From Persicaria tinctoria (lineage: Eukaryota > Streptophyta > Magnoliopsida > Caryophyllales > Polygonaceae): a stretch of 64,000 bases of DNA. This document shows positions 31,690 to 42,803 of this stretch, one piece after another; position 1 is the first letter of the stretch; each line of letters starts with the position of its first letter. The stretch spans positions 64,553,598 through 64,617,597 of the forward strand of contig JBANSL010000020.1 in the NCBI GenBank assembly GCA_037127255.1. The letters run 5' to 3'. The notes under the pieces are model-generated. The model made no database searches. It was not told where the DNA came from and saw only the letters and a program-made list of their open reading frames with translations. The position numbers and the translations under genes are program-made.

Positions 31690-32901
31690 GGGGAATTACT
31701 AGTAAATACCCCACTTTGATATTTAGTTTGCAAAAATACCTAAGTTTGAAAACAATTGCATCAATATATGGAAATTTGCAAAAATACTTTATTTAATTAT
31801 CAAAACTACCCACCACCCCAAAAAATCAGGAAAAAAAAAGTTAAATATTTTTGGTATTTATAATTTTTCTTATATTTTTAAATTATATTAAATAATTAAA
31901 TAAAAAATCCGGAATTAAAAAAAAAAAAAATTCCAATCCCAATCCCTAACCGTTAGCCCCCGACCGACCCAATCTCAATCCCTAACCCGAACACACAAGA
32001 GCCGCCTGATCAACCCTGTGTCTCGGGCGCTCTGACCTTAGCCCGCACTAATTCTCCGGCTCCGTCGTTGTCCTCACCCTTCGCTGCATCGCTCACTCTC
32101 CGACGCAATCATTCTCTGGCTCCGGCTCCATCGTCGGCCTTTACTGTCTTAACCCGTGCTCGACCCCAAGAGCAGCCCGACCAACCCTCCGACCTTAGCC
32201 CTATCTCTTTACTCAATCTCCCGCCGATTTTTTTTATCATATATATCCTGTCAATGTTCATATTTGGATTGTCAATGACAATATTCATCCTGTCAATGTG
32301 ATAATATTATGGTTTCAAGATATATATTGACAATCCTTTTATAAATATGGTTAATAATCCTGAAGATATGATTTACCGTATCCTCAGCGATTCTCTCCCC
32401 GATTATAGTTTCAAACCTGTCAAAGTAAACCTACAGCCTTGTCACTATAAACATTACTCCTGCCGTTGTGAACAAATAACTTGTCATCTTGGACATACCT
32501 TTAATTTCTAGTTATGATATGGATAAAATCGTGTCTTTATTCTCTTCCCTACTATAGACATCATCCTGTCATTATTAATTATTAGCTTTGTCATAAAAAA
32601 CCTATATCCTGTCAATAACAAATTTTATTCCTATCACTATTAATTCTCTTACTAGGACAGAGATTTTCATCCGGCTAGTTTAATTATTTTTAAATTTCTG
32701 AGAAAAAATATTAAAACATTATTTTAATATATATTTCATTATTTTATATATTTTTTACTTTTCTTTTAATTCATTATTTTTTAGCACAAATGACCCGTTT
32801 TTTAGCACAAATGACCCACCTATCCTATTTTTGCTATTCTCAGAAAACGGGTATACTTTTGCAAACCGAATACCAATTTGGTGTATTTCTGCAAATCCGC
32901 C
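31690..32901. mobile_element. Mutator-like element nested in CACTA element 1
   Basis: A 1212-bp insert is flanked by the identical 9 bp AATTATCTA (31681-31689 and 32902-32910), the duplication size of Mutator-like elements. The left end GGGGAATT...AAATACCCC and the reverse complement of the right end (GGCGGATT...AAATACACC) are imperfect inverted repeats that extend inward ('gtttgcaaaa' plus 'atac' on both arms). The interior contains a CT-rich segment (31930-32220) with no recognised protein and repeated 'cctgtcaat' words. No transposase is encoded. Confidence 0.78.
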
Positions 32902-32910
32902 AATTATCTA

Positions 32911-34194
32911 TCATCACAAATATAAATGAAGAGTTTATGAAGATTTACCTAAGTATATGAAGATTTTATGAATATTTTAATTATAAGTTATAGCTACCTA
33001 TGACATGATATAACTTATATATCATATTTTAGCTTAGCTCATATTTTAAGAGGAATCTTATTAATTTAGAGAACTGAGTGACAATCTTTCTAAAAATGCC
33101 ATAATGCATTAAACCGCTAATTTATATAGCATGTTTTCATTAACTCAATCTATCTAACCACTTATATGAATGTATAAATAGAAAGTTAGATCATAATCTA
33201 TTTTAGAGGAATCTTTTATATAGCATGTTGTAGAAAAAAGGAAACTTAGATCATAATCTAACTTTGATATGAATGTATAAATAGTAGCTCATATATGACT
33301 GATTATACTTTGATATGAATGTATACTGTTTCTGAAGGTATGGGAGCTGCTGGTGAGCAGCCTGCGAAGAAAAGGAAGGACCGTGGACTGATTACATTTT
33401 GATATAAATGTATACTGTTTCTGAAGGTATGTTTTGTTGCATGTTCACTTCGTTTGCAAATAAGTAGCATTGGATTATAAATAAATCTGGAGACTTCTTT
33501 CATAATTTTCCATTGTTTGGATTATAAAATAAAGAATTGATTATTTTCTCAAATCACCGCTTCATCTTTATTGAGTTTCTTCCCTTCCTTGACCAACTTG
33601 AACCAAATCGTCATTTTGCAATTTGAAGATATTTACTTTTAATTAAATACAGGTGATTACTCCAAATGGTAGAACTTGTAAGATTGGATGTGAATTAGAA
33701 TGGAATGTTGTCTTCTTGTTCAACTTTCCTTGCTTGATTATTGATAAGTTTCCACTGTTTGTTTCTCATATATGAACTATTGTTTATTGTAGATAACTTT
33801 CCAGTGAGGAGCTTCTTGAGGAAATCATCCAAGTAATGATCTCGACTTTGGATATGGAGCCTTTCCAGTGAGGAGCTTCTTGATGCTTCCGCTTCGCAGC
33901 CCTCATCTGCGCAGCAGTAGCCGGTATCTCCTAGCACTCTTCTCATACTTCCTCTTGTAATTAACTTGGATTTGCGAATAGTTTTGTATTTATGAATTTG
34001 TATGTGATTGCAAACTTAGATTTGTGAATTTGTGTATGGTTGTGAACTTGGTACAATTTTGTGAACAGGTTTGTGTTTGGTGTGTAATGAAACAGGTTTG
34101 TGCACAATTTTGGTGCACAAAATATGCACAATTTTAGTGCAATTGCAAACCGGGCATCAACCATTTTTCTTTTGTTTTTTAAATCAAACCATAC
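32911..34194. other. Right interior of CACTA element 1
   Basis: Mostly AT-rich. Two duplications stand out: 'gtatactgtttctgaaggta' at 33322 and 33409 with a short GC-richer insert between them, and 'ctttccagtgaggagcttct' at 33799 and 33859. GT-rich 'gtgaacttggtacaattttg'-type repeats fill 33990-34150. No gene is recognised. Confidence 0.5.
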
Positions 34195-34594
34195 TCAGGC
34201 GACGAACATTGGTAAAACTAGTCGCCTAATTTTTTTTTAAAAAAACTAATTTATATTCAAGCGACGGACATAGCTAATAAGATGGTTGTCTTAGTCATAT
34301 TTTGTATTTTATAAAATTCTAAACCAAATTGGGGCGGCGAACATAAGAGGATAAATTCGTCGTCTGAAGTGTAGTCGGCTCGGCTCGGCTTAGAAAGGCC
34401 TTTTAGGTCTGATAATGTATTCAGGCGACGAACATTGTTTTCGGTTGCCCAAGGTTACTCAGGCGACGGACAATATGACACCCGTCGCTTGAATACTGTA
34501 GGGACGACATCGAGCCGACCACGGGTCAGGCAACGAAAAACCCCTCTCATGCGACGAACTAAGTCCGTCGTCTGAGATGTAATTTGGCATAGTG
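34195..34594. repeat. Right subterminal repeats of CACTA element 1
   Basis: 'caggcgacgaac' motifs and their complements recur (near 34196, 34260, 34356, 34430, 34460 and 34550) up to the terminal CACTA inverted repeat. They mirror the left end. Confidence 0.8.
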
Positions 34595-34842
34595 TTAATA
34601 TTATTATTTTTACGATTATAAAGTCGAGATTCGATCCACTAACTTATAAATACACAAGCTTAAACTAGTAAGTTAGTGTGCAAAGTTTCAACTTAATTAT
34701 CTTATAATCTATTATTTTTAGTCTTTTTATAATTAATCGATTTGAGAAGGACACCCTATCCCAAATCTCTCGGTAGCAAACAACCCCTAGCTATTATTTC
34801 ATATTTCAACCTTCCTAACTTTCTTGTTGTACAACTCATCTA

Positions 34843-34878
34843 CCTCTCTCTCTCTCTCTCACACACACACATATATAT
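34843..34878. repeat. (CT)n(CA)n(TA)n microsatellite
   Basis: Simple repeats lie immediately left of CACTA element 2; its TAT target duplication is taken from the TA part. Confidence 0.9.
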
Positions 34879-35238
34879 CACTACAAAAAAAATAGAATTA
34901 GAAACGGCTCAAATCCATCGCAAAAAGCAGAGTTGCCGTCGCAAAAAAACATTGGCGACGGCTAGGCGACGACAAATCAGGGGTAGCTAGCCCTAGGGTA
35001 GCAAATGGTGATTAGCGACGAACAGATGCCGTTGCCATATGGTTGTTGGGTTTGCGACTGCATTTTGCGACCCTACATGCCGTCGCCAATTAATCCACCA
35101 TTTCCCACTAAAAATGGGTTTGCCTTCTTTCCCGCCATTTTTTTTGCGACGGTCTATGCTGTTTCCCATATATAGCTAGCACCTGTGTTTTTACTTGCTA
35201 AATTGATGAACACTCAAACACATAAATGAATACTAACT

Positions 35239-35436
35239 CGAATCACCTGTCATACATTACAGTATACAGAAGTGCATAATCGATTCAACCGAATAACATC
35301 AACATACACCCAAAGGTCGATTAATCCTATGTAATGTCGAATCACCTGTCATACATTACAGTATACAAAAGTGCATAATCGATTCAACCGAATAACATCA
35401 ACATACACCCAAAGGTCGATTAATCCTATGTAATGT
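35239..35436. repeat. 99-bp tandem duplication
   Basis: Two adjacent copies of a 99-bp unit ('cgaatcacctgtcatacatt' ... 'taatcctatgtaatgt') differ at one visible position (cagaagtg against caaaagtg), so the duplication is recent. Confidence 0.92.
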
Positions 35437-38400
35437 ACTCGTGATGTTTTGGATTACCAAAAGCATGTACTTAAGTGCCAAGCTTAAGATCCTTGCTAGT
35501 CTAGCTATTCGACCATGTGATTCTCCTTTGCCAATTTCTTTTTCAGCTTCCTCATCCGAGAGTACTGTCATCTCCAATTGACTCCTCGCGACGAACACGG
35601 ATGTATGCTATATATAATAGAAAACCAATCAAGAATACGAATTCGAGTACAAATGCCATATTATTAATATATAGGATGGAACATCCCACATGTATAATCT
35701 ATAAACCATGGTGTAAAAGTGGTGAAAGTTTGCAAAATACCTACAAAACCTGACATACTTGCTTTGATTAGATCAAGCTATTTGATCAAAGTACATAAAT
35801 TGAAATGCAAGAAAAATAAAATGATTATCTTCCTAACCTATTTTTGGACTTATCTGTAATCCCAAAGCTTGCAAGTTGAGATTTAAAGTGCTTGTACCAA
35901 GAGAAGGGAGTAAAACTGGGGAGCAAACTGCCAAAAGTTAACAGATACAGTAAGATTACAAATACAGTAAGATTACAAGTTTATGGACAACACATACGAA
36001 AACAAATTGATCTTAATGCTTCTTTTTATAGTAAAAATCAAACCTGTTTAAACTAAATAAACTTAACTTCAATTAAACTTGTTGATAAAAAAGTACATTA
36101 GTTATAATTAATATAATTTTTATGAGCAAGTTTGAAGGAGGAAACCTTGAAGATAACAGAGAGAAGTGACCCACTTAGATGTTTCCAAAGCACCAGATTT
36201 TACATTAATCAACTCGCAGAAGTGGTATGCTCAGTACTTTTCTCAAACATTCCAGAACTCTAGAGCTTCAAGAAATATAGACATATTATTTTTGAGAAGA
36301 TAAAGGCAATGATTTCAGATTGCAACATATTTTTTGGCATCTTCGAGAAAAACTGAAATCAAAGTAAAGAGAAACATTACAGAAGTGCATGTTTGTCTTA
36401 AATCTTGATATCTTACCATTGTAAACCAGGACATTAGTAAACTAAATGATAGGCAACAACTGGAAGTTACTAAACTAAATGATAGGCAAATAAAGCAAAG
36501 ACAATAATGTCCACTAAAGAACCATAGAAAAGCAGTTAAACTAAGAGTAAAATGAAAAGAGTTAGAAGACAATTAAAAAAGGAGAAGAAAGAGAACATCA
36601 CTATATTGGTGTATCCACCATTGCCATCCTAAGACCCATATAATAAAATAGACCACTAGGAAAGACATGAACACGTGCATTTATGCATCCCATCTTCAAT
36701 TTCAAATTTATCATTTAACAAATAGAAGTTTCAAGACAAAGCAACATGGCAAAAAGCGCAAAAGCAGAATAAAAACACAGTCGAAAGTTTTCACAACTGA
36801 ATCCTAGTGTATGAATGCTCACCTGAGAATGCATTGTAGGAGGCTGAGCATATGAATAGCAACAAGGTACATTATGTTTCGTTGTAGCCTTGTTTGGGTT
36901 CCTAAAATATAGCACAGGACGAACTTGATTAACTAACGTTGCATCAACATATCAGATATATTGTAGTATGTTCAGTACACGGAAGAAAAGGTGAAGCTAA
37001 CTATTAACACCGGTTCAGAAGGTTCATTAATTTACCAACTATATGACAAACTAGAGACGAGAAGGGTAAGTCAGTCACATTGCTTGGTACGTGTACTAAC
37101 CAGAAAACCTGACTAGGATATCATGTCAACCTTTTTTGACAGAAAATGCATACAAATGAGGTTCTCTAACAATGCTGTCATGATTTGTTGCTAATATAGT
37201 TTTCTTTACCTTCGAGAGCGGACCCGAGAGTTGAGTTTTCAGTCCCTTCGCATGCTTCAGAAGACCTCCTAGCAGAAAATGCAAATAGAATAACAAATTT
37301 CAGTAATAGCATGATTAACACACCCTAGGTAGATGAATTAAACCGTTCAAGTTTTTTAGCTCAAGCATTAAACAGGAGTATAACATGTCATCCAAATACA
37401 TAAAAAAAATGCCCAATGCCAAAGTTACAGAAAAACATTAATAAATGCATAGTAATGTCCAGAATCTAGACAATCCTGAAAGTATAATTGTTCCAAAACC
37501 TGCACACATCCAAAAAAAGCGATTGAAAAAGAGGAATAAAACCTTAACACAACCAAATCAGATGTCCACAATGAAGCTAATCTCATTTCAATTCCTGAAT
37601 CATTATGCATCACACAAGCTCAGCGGATGGGTTTATTATCAAAGGATATGGTCTAGAACGCGATCACACGGATAATTTAAGTCCTTATTAAGAATTCAAT
37701 TCAAAATAATAACATAAAATTGTAAACTTTTCATTCACCTTTACTGAGAAGCAATGGTGGCACCAGTACGTGGTGGGCAATCGTCCTCTCCATACTGCAG
37801 ATCTGAGAAGCAACAAACAAGTAGGGAGCAAATTAGGGCCTTATTGAAGGAAAAAGGAATTTCAAAAGTAAGTTGTATCAAGTAAAAATACAACCAGATT
37901 TTGACTTTATTTGAACCATGAATATTTATTACAAGAAGGACACTTGTGATAGATTTCCTAGTTCATCTAACACTGAAAATGCATCCTGCCAAAATCCTGT
38001 TTTGAAAAATCCAAACTCATCAGCATAAATTTTATAGATCTATGTTAATAGATTCCTCCGGTAGGAAGAAAAAATGATCTTAAAAAATCTTGAGTTTGCT
38101 AAGTTGACTGAGCTTCGGAGAAAGAGTGCTAGTGAGCTCTCTATTGTAAGAAAGGTACCTGAGTGTCATATTAATTCATATTAGTACTCCTTTCTCATTC
38201 CAAATGGTTTCCTCTTCTTCTTCTTTTTTTTTTTTTAAAAAAAAACTCAGTGATTTTGAGCTATGTGAGGCATTTAATATCACCTCATAGCTAACTTTTG
38301 AGCCCCATAGTCGACAATTTTCTAACAAGCAGTAGAATCAAGAGGAAAAATTGGATGTTAGAGACACTCAAAGGGTAAAAAAAGAGTGAAATGAACAAAG

Positions 38401-38874
38401 GGAAGAGGTTATATATATGAAGCCATGAAAGGAGCTACCAAGGAACTTCCTACTGTCAAAAACTAATCAAAGGAAGGACCTCTTGTAAATCAGCCACTGA
38501 ATTCAATTTATCCATCAATTAGGCACAAGTCATTAATGATAGATTGCAAATAAATAAAATTTAAATACATAATTTTATCTTTCTTTTTCAGTGTATACCA
38601 TAACATAACCTAAAGTAGTGGTATTGATGAATATCATGTTTTTCATTCAGGCATTTTTGCAAACATCTGATGGGCACGGTTTCGACAATCAATGCAGCAG
38701 CCATGAAAGGTGCTTTAATGGACAAAGATATAAGAGAGGGAGAAAGAGAGAACCTTCTTGACAGCCTGGGGTGCAGTCGCAAGAGATCTCGAGGTCACCG
38801 TAACTGCAGCTAGTACTCCCGCATATCACCTCGATGCAATCTTTTTCCTTCTTCAAATAGCTCATCTCTTTCAC
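35398..38874 (-). pseudogene. Unrecognised multi-exon gene fragment carried by CACTA element 2
   Basis: Several minus-strand blocks have open frames bounded by AG and GT. A possible first exon (38754-38874) starts with ATG and reads MKEMSYLKKEKDCIEVICGS then CSYGDLEISCDCTPGCQE. Later blocks are LQYGEDDCPPRTGATIAS near 37743-37799, RSSEACEGTENSTLGSALE near 37211-37271, NPNKATTKHNVPCCYSYAQP near 36831-36903, and FSWYKHFKSQLASFGITDKS near 35845-35930. The last is VLSDEEAEKEIGKGESHGRI near 35480-35560. A GA-rich leader-like stretch precedes the first block on the minus strand (38880-39290). I do not recognise the family. The order and strand agree with one spliced transcript; whether it is a captured host gene or a functional element gene is open. 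Confidence 0.4.
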
Positions 38875-39630
38875 CTCCTACTCACTTAACACCACCATCT
38901 CTCCCTCTCCTGCAAATCTATTCTCTCCATTTCCACAACAAGTCCATTCACCGTCCTCGATCCCTTCCTCTTTTCCCTAGTAAAGCCGACTAGACCCCTC
39001 TAAAACAACAAATCCAGGCCATAAATCAAAGAAAGGAAGTAAATTGAAGGACGAGAGGGAGCAAATCAATCCAGATCTGAGAGGGGTTTGATTCGGAGGG
39101 AGTGTGAAAATCTGAAAAGGGGAGGGACATTTGACGGGGATTGCGAAACGGAGATGTAAACAGCGGCGAAGGAGGAGGGCAAAGAGGAGAGAGCAGTTGG
39201 GAATGCCCTAGATCTGAGATTTGAGATCTGAGAGTGGGAGATGAAAAATGAGTTTGGTGGATTTTGGGAAATGGGAGGCGGAGAGTGAGAGATGAAAATA
39301 TTAAGGTAGGTTTTATTTTATTTTATTATTCCTTTTTATTTTTCTAAAAGAGTCTTAATTATGACCGGCAATGCATACTCGACTTTACAAAGTTTGCAAC
39401 GGATAGGTCACTGTCGTGGCCAAAAAAACCACATTTGTGACGGTATTGCCGTTTCTAACTTAGTGTAGCTAAAGGATTTTTTTTTTTGTAGTGTATATAT
39501 ATGAAATAAATATGTTGTAACGGTAAAATGAATAAACATTGTGGTATATTTATATGAATATGATGTTATACGGATATGGATATGTGAAAATCAACGTAAA
39601 TGATGTAAATATAGGTATATGAATACGATA

Positions 39631-39865
39631 CTCCCTCTGTTAATTAAAACTTTTCGTTTATTATCCATGCATGCTTTTTTAGAATGACACAAACTATATA
39701 AAATATTAACTTTTTTTAAATTTGTTTTTATAAATCCACACTTAATGGTAATAAGTATGAAATTGTTTAAAAAAATTATTAAAAAAGTTAATATTTTATA
39801 TAGTTTTTAACACCTAAAAAACATGCGTGAATAGTAAAACGTCAAGTTTTAATTAATGGATGAAG
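39631..39865. mobile_element. Stowaway-like MITE
   Basis: The left end CTCCCTCTGTTAATTAAAAC and the right end GTTTTAATTAATGGATGAAG are inverted over ~35 bp and flanked by TA (39629-39630, 39866-39867). The size of 235 bp, the CTCCCT start and the TA duplication fit Tc1/mariner-type Stowaway MITEs. A second inner palindrome around 'tatataaaatattaac' supports a foldback structure. Confidence 0.85.
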
Positions 39866-39882
39866 TATTATTTATATATATA

Positions 39883-41110
39883 CAGAATAACTATCCAGTG
39901 CATTTGCCTCTTACAATACATCCGTGAGAACAATCCTAAGCCATTAGATTAAAATTGAATTAATGGTTAGGATGAGAAGTTCAAATGGTAAAACTAAAAA
40001 GAGAAATTTGAGGAAAATAAAAAGATTAAAAAATAAATTGTCTTTTATATATCCATTTACAATGACAAATTGACGGTAGTTTTAACTAGAAAACGCTTAG
40101 AATATTAATGAATATGAATGAATATTTTGAATATGAGAACGTAATAAATGATTATTTTCAAGATTAAAATTTCCTTGTATATCTTATTAAAATATTCGTT
40201 TGAGTACTATCTTTATTCATCTGAATAAAGTCTCCCGAATATGAATATATATTCATTTGAATAAAGTCGCTTTCATGTGCATAAATATTCACCTGAATAG
40301 ATATTCATTTGAATACGGCGAGTTATTAATGTTAACAAATATTCATTTGAATACACTCTAATTATTCATTTAAATAAACTCTACTTATTCGTATGAATAC
40401 ATATTTAATTATTCATCTGAATACGTATTCAATTTGAATATATGTTCCATCTACTTTAAATATTCACTTGAATACACTCTACTTATTCATTAGAATAAAT
40501 ATTCATTTGAATATCCTCTACTTATTCGTATGAATACATATTTAATTATTCATTTGAATACATATTCATTTTGAATATATGTTCCATCTACACCAAATTA
40601 CGCTTCTCTAACCATTTTTTATCTCCTAATATTGCAACCGTTCTACTACCCAAAATGGTTAAATGAACAAAAAAACAATATTCATCGACGAACACACACT
40701 CTCACAAATACTCACACAATATACTGCTCGTATACTTTGGCAAGCAATTACAATCTCACAATTTATATTCATTGACACACAAAAAAAAAACTTCTAACAT
40801 GTCTCCATTTCCACTAGCTTTGTACCCGAATCGTCTGAGTTATAATCTTCCATTGCAAATGAATATTCTCCAACCGTGATTCTACTCTCTCTGAATATTC
40901 AAATCTTTCGTTTGAGGTTAATGAAAACCCACGTTTGAATGGCTTAATGAGAGAAAGATGAGATTTGGAGAGAGAAATGTTTTTTTATTTAAATTATTTA
41001 TATTCTTTTATTCAAATCTAACCATCCACATTGTCATCATCTGACGGCTCATACTCGGTCTTACGAATGCACTATAACTATAAGGGGTGAATGCACGTGA
41101 AAGCTTCCCT
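39883..41110. mobile_element. Terminal-inverted-repeat element with 'gtgcattt/gtgcattc' ends
   Basis: The left end ('ctatccagtgcatttgcctc', 39891) and the reverse complement of the right end ('ctttcacgtgcattcacccc') align over about 65 bp, on through 'catccgtgaga'/'cattcgtaaga' and 'gccattagat'/'gccgtcagat'. Both ends sit in TATATA tracts, so the target duplication cannot be measured. The interior is AT-rich with 'gaatattcatttgaata' repeats and no coding sequence. The superfamily is uncertain; Mutator-like is possible. Confidence 0.55.
40381..40590. repeat. 137-bp tandem duplication of TATTC-rich sequence
   Basis: 'ctacttattcgtatgaatac' occurs at 40381 and 40518, each followed by 'atatttaattattcat' and then 'tgaatatatgttccatctac'. 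Shorter 'attcatttgaata' words surround it from 40200 on. Confidence 0.8.
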
Positions 41111-41875
41111 ATATATATAACATAAAATGAATATGAAAATATGAATATCATATGTTATGTGAATATAAATAATATCATATTAATTCATATATACCCATAA
41201 GTTTATCATATTCATATTCAAACAATATAATATTCATATTTTCATATATACATATATTCCTTTTCAAGGCAGATATATTTGCTCTTCTATATCTACCTTA
41301 TCTACATTAATTTGTTTTGCCTATTTTCTATTTGTATTGTATGATTTGGCAGTCTCTGCTTGCTGATTCATCGACTTCTCGAGAATCATGCTTGTTTGAT
41401 CTCAAATCTTTACTTCAGAAAAAAAAAATATAAGTCATTTGAAAAATACGAGTATCGTACTAATTAATTTTAAAAATTACCAATTTATATTGGAAGATAA
41501 AATATGCAATGGAATATACATACTCCATTAATTTGTTAAGAAAAATATAAGTCATTTTAGAGGGAAAATACTATTAAGAAAAATATATTATTTTAAATAT
41601 TTTGTATAATTATCGATCAAAATTGTTTGTATAATAATTAAAAAAACAACAGTTAAAAGTTTTACAGTAATATTAATTAATTTGGGAGGAATGATTGGAA
41701 GTAAAAATTAATTAAGTTTAGGAGGGGGTGGGCTGTGCGGAGGGGGTGGGCTGTGCGATGCTGCGGGTGATGGCTAACTGCTGGGTGATTGAGCCGAGCG
41801 GAGCCGAAGCTGAAGGTGGATTTGGCAACACTCGAACGTACTCCAACCCCAACCCCAAACCCATGCTAAAAGATT
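41111..41875. other. AT-rich intergenic DNA
   Basis: No gene recognised. A short tandem duplication of 'ggagggggtgggctgtgcg' lies at 41721-41758, followed by a GC-richer patch. Confidence 0.5.
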
Positions 41876-42116
41876 ACTCTCTCCGTTCCAAAATAAATGT
41901 CGTTTGTCTTTATATGTACGTTTTTTAAGGAGATAAAAATACTATAAAATATTATTTTTTTAATTAATTTTTTAAAATAATTTCATAGTTGTTAGTTATA
42001 AATATGAATTTATAAAAACAAATTCGTTAAAAATAATATTTTATAAATTTTTTACCTCATTAAGATGCGTGCCGAAAAGGTGAACTGATTTTTATTATGG
42101 AATAGAAAGAGGAGGA
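41876..42116. mobile_element. Decayed Stowaway-like MITE
   Basis: The left end 'ctctctccgttccaaaataa' is the typical Stowaway start. The right end 'gatttttattatggaataga' plus 'aagag' is a degenerate inverted copy. The interior is AT-rich. Mutations obscure the outer TA duplication. Confidence 0.55.
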
Positions 42117-42602
42117 AAAGCTTGATTTTAATCCAAATGAAATGCGGACACGTAAGCAGGAGTGGCGTCACACGCGACGGCCCCAATCCCAACCCCAACG
42201 GAATTTTGCAAATTAAGTGGCTGCTTGAATGCCACGTTATCCCCCCGAACCGCGTTGGGATTACGTACAAGCCTAAGCCTAAGCCTAAGCTAAGCCTGGC
42301 AATCAACTCAAGTTTAAATTAATTCGATCGGAGTAGTAATTACTGTCGTATCGAATATAATGTGTGATGTTGTTACGATCATGATCGATGGTGACTTCCA
42401 TCTTACTATCTTATTGCCTAAATTAATTTTAAATCCACGTATATATAAATCTGAGTTGAGAGAATTGTTTGTTTTAATTGATCGATACTGAATTTTGTTC
42501 CTCAATTCAACAATTTCAACCCCCACTCCCAGTCCCAGGTACGGTGAGGTGAGGTCAAGTGGTCCAACCAATTCCATCATATCAAAATCAAAATGGATAT
42601 TA
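42117..42602. other. Intergenic DNA left of the copia element
   Basis: No gene. It contains short repeats such as 'cctaagcctaagcctaagc' (42269) and 'cccaatcccaaccccaa' (42181). Confidence 0.5.
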
Positions 42603-42607
42603 GTAAA

Positions 42608-42803
42608 TGATGATTTGTGAATCAATAAGCTCAGATTTGGAGAGGAAGAGAGAGAGAGAAACTGTTCTATTGAAAGAAAACAATTCTGTAATTCAATTGA
42701 ATGAGAAAACCTTATTACAGCAAGCTATTTATAGGACTTATTGGTTGCGCACAACCTTACAATTCTTAAGGTGAGCTAGCATTACTTAAACACACTCTTA
42801 ACA
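42608..42803 (-). repeat. Copia 3' LTR
   Basis: 196 bp, starting TGATGATTTGTG and ending CTCTTAACA on the plus strand. On the minus strand it contains a TATA-like 'ctataaatag'. The polyprotein stop codon at 42798-42800 lies just inside it. Confidence 0.93.

Larger units (their letters stand above)
26803..34594. mobile_element. Non-autonomous CACTA element 1 (7.8 kb), carries host exon
   Basis: The left end CACTATGCC... and the right end ...GGCATAGTG are inverted over about 30 bp with few mismatches ('catctcag' plus 'cgacgga' on both sides). They are flanked by the 3-bp duplication TTA (26800-26802, 34595-34597). CACTA termini with 3-bp duplications define the En/Spm superfamily. Subterminal 'ttcaggcgacgaac' motifs recur many times in both orientations at both ends. 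The interior has AT-rich and GAGATT-rich repeats, a gene-like stretch with a cyclin-dependent kinase exon, and a nested Mutator-like element. No transposase was found, so the element would depend on one in trans. Confidence 0.9.
34879..39493. mobile_element. Non-autonomous CACTA element 2 (4.6 kb)
   Basis: It starts CACTACAAAAAAAATAG and ends with a T-run followed by TTTGTAGTG, flanked by TAT on both sides (34876-34878, 39494-39496). Inside each end are 'gccgtcgc' / 'gcgacgg' motifs, and 'agaaacggc' on the left pairs with 'gccgtttct' on the right. No transposase is present. The body holds minus-strand exon-like blocks with splice signals (35398-38874) and a tandem duplication at 35239. Because the flanks are TA-rich, the 3-bp duplication alone is weak evidence; the inverted termini carry the call. 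Confidence 0.82.
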
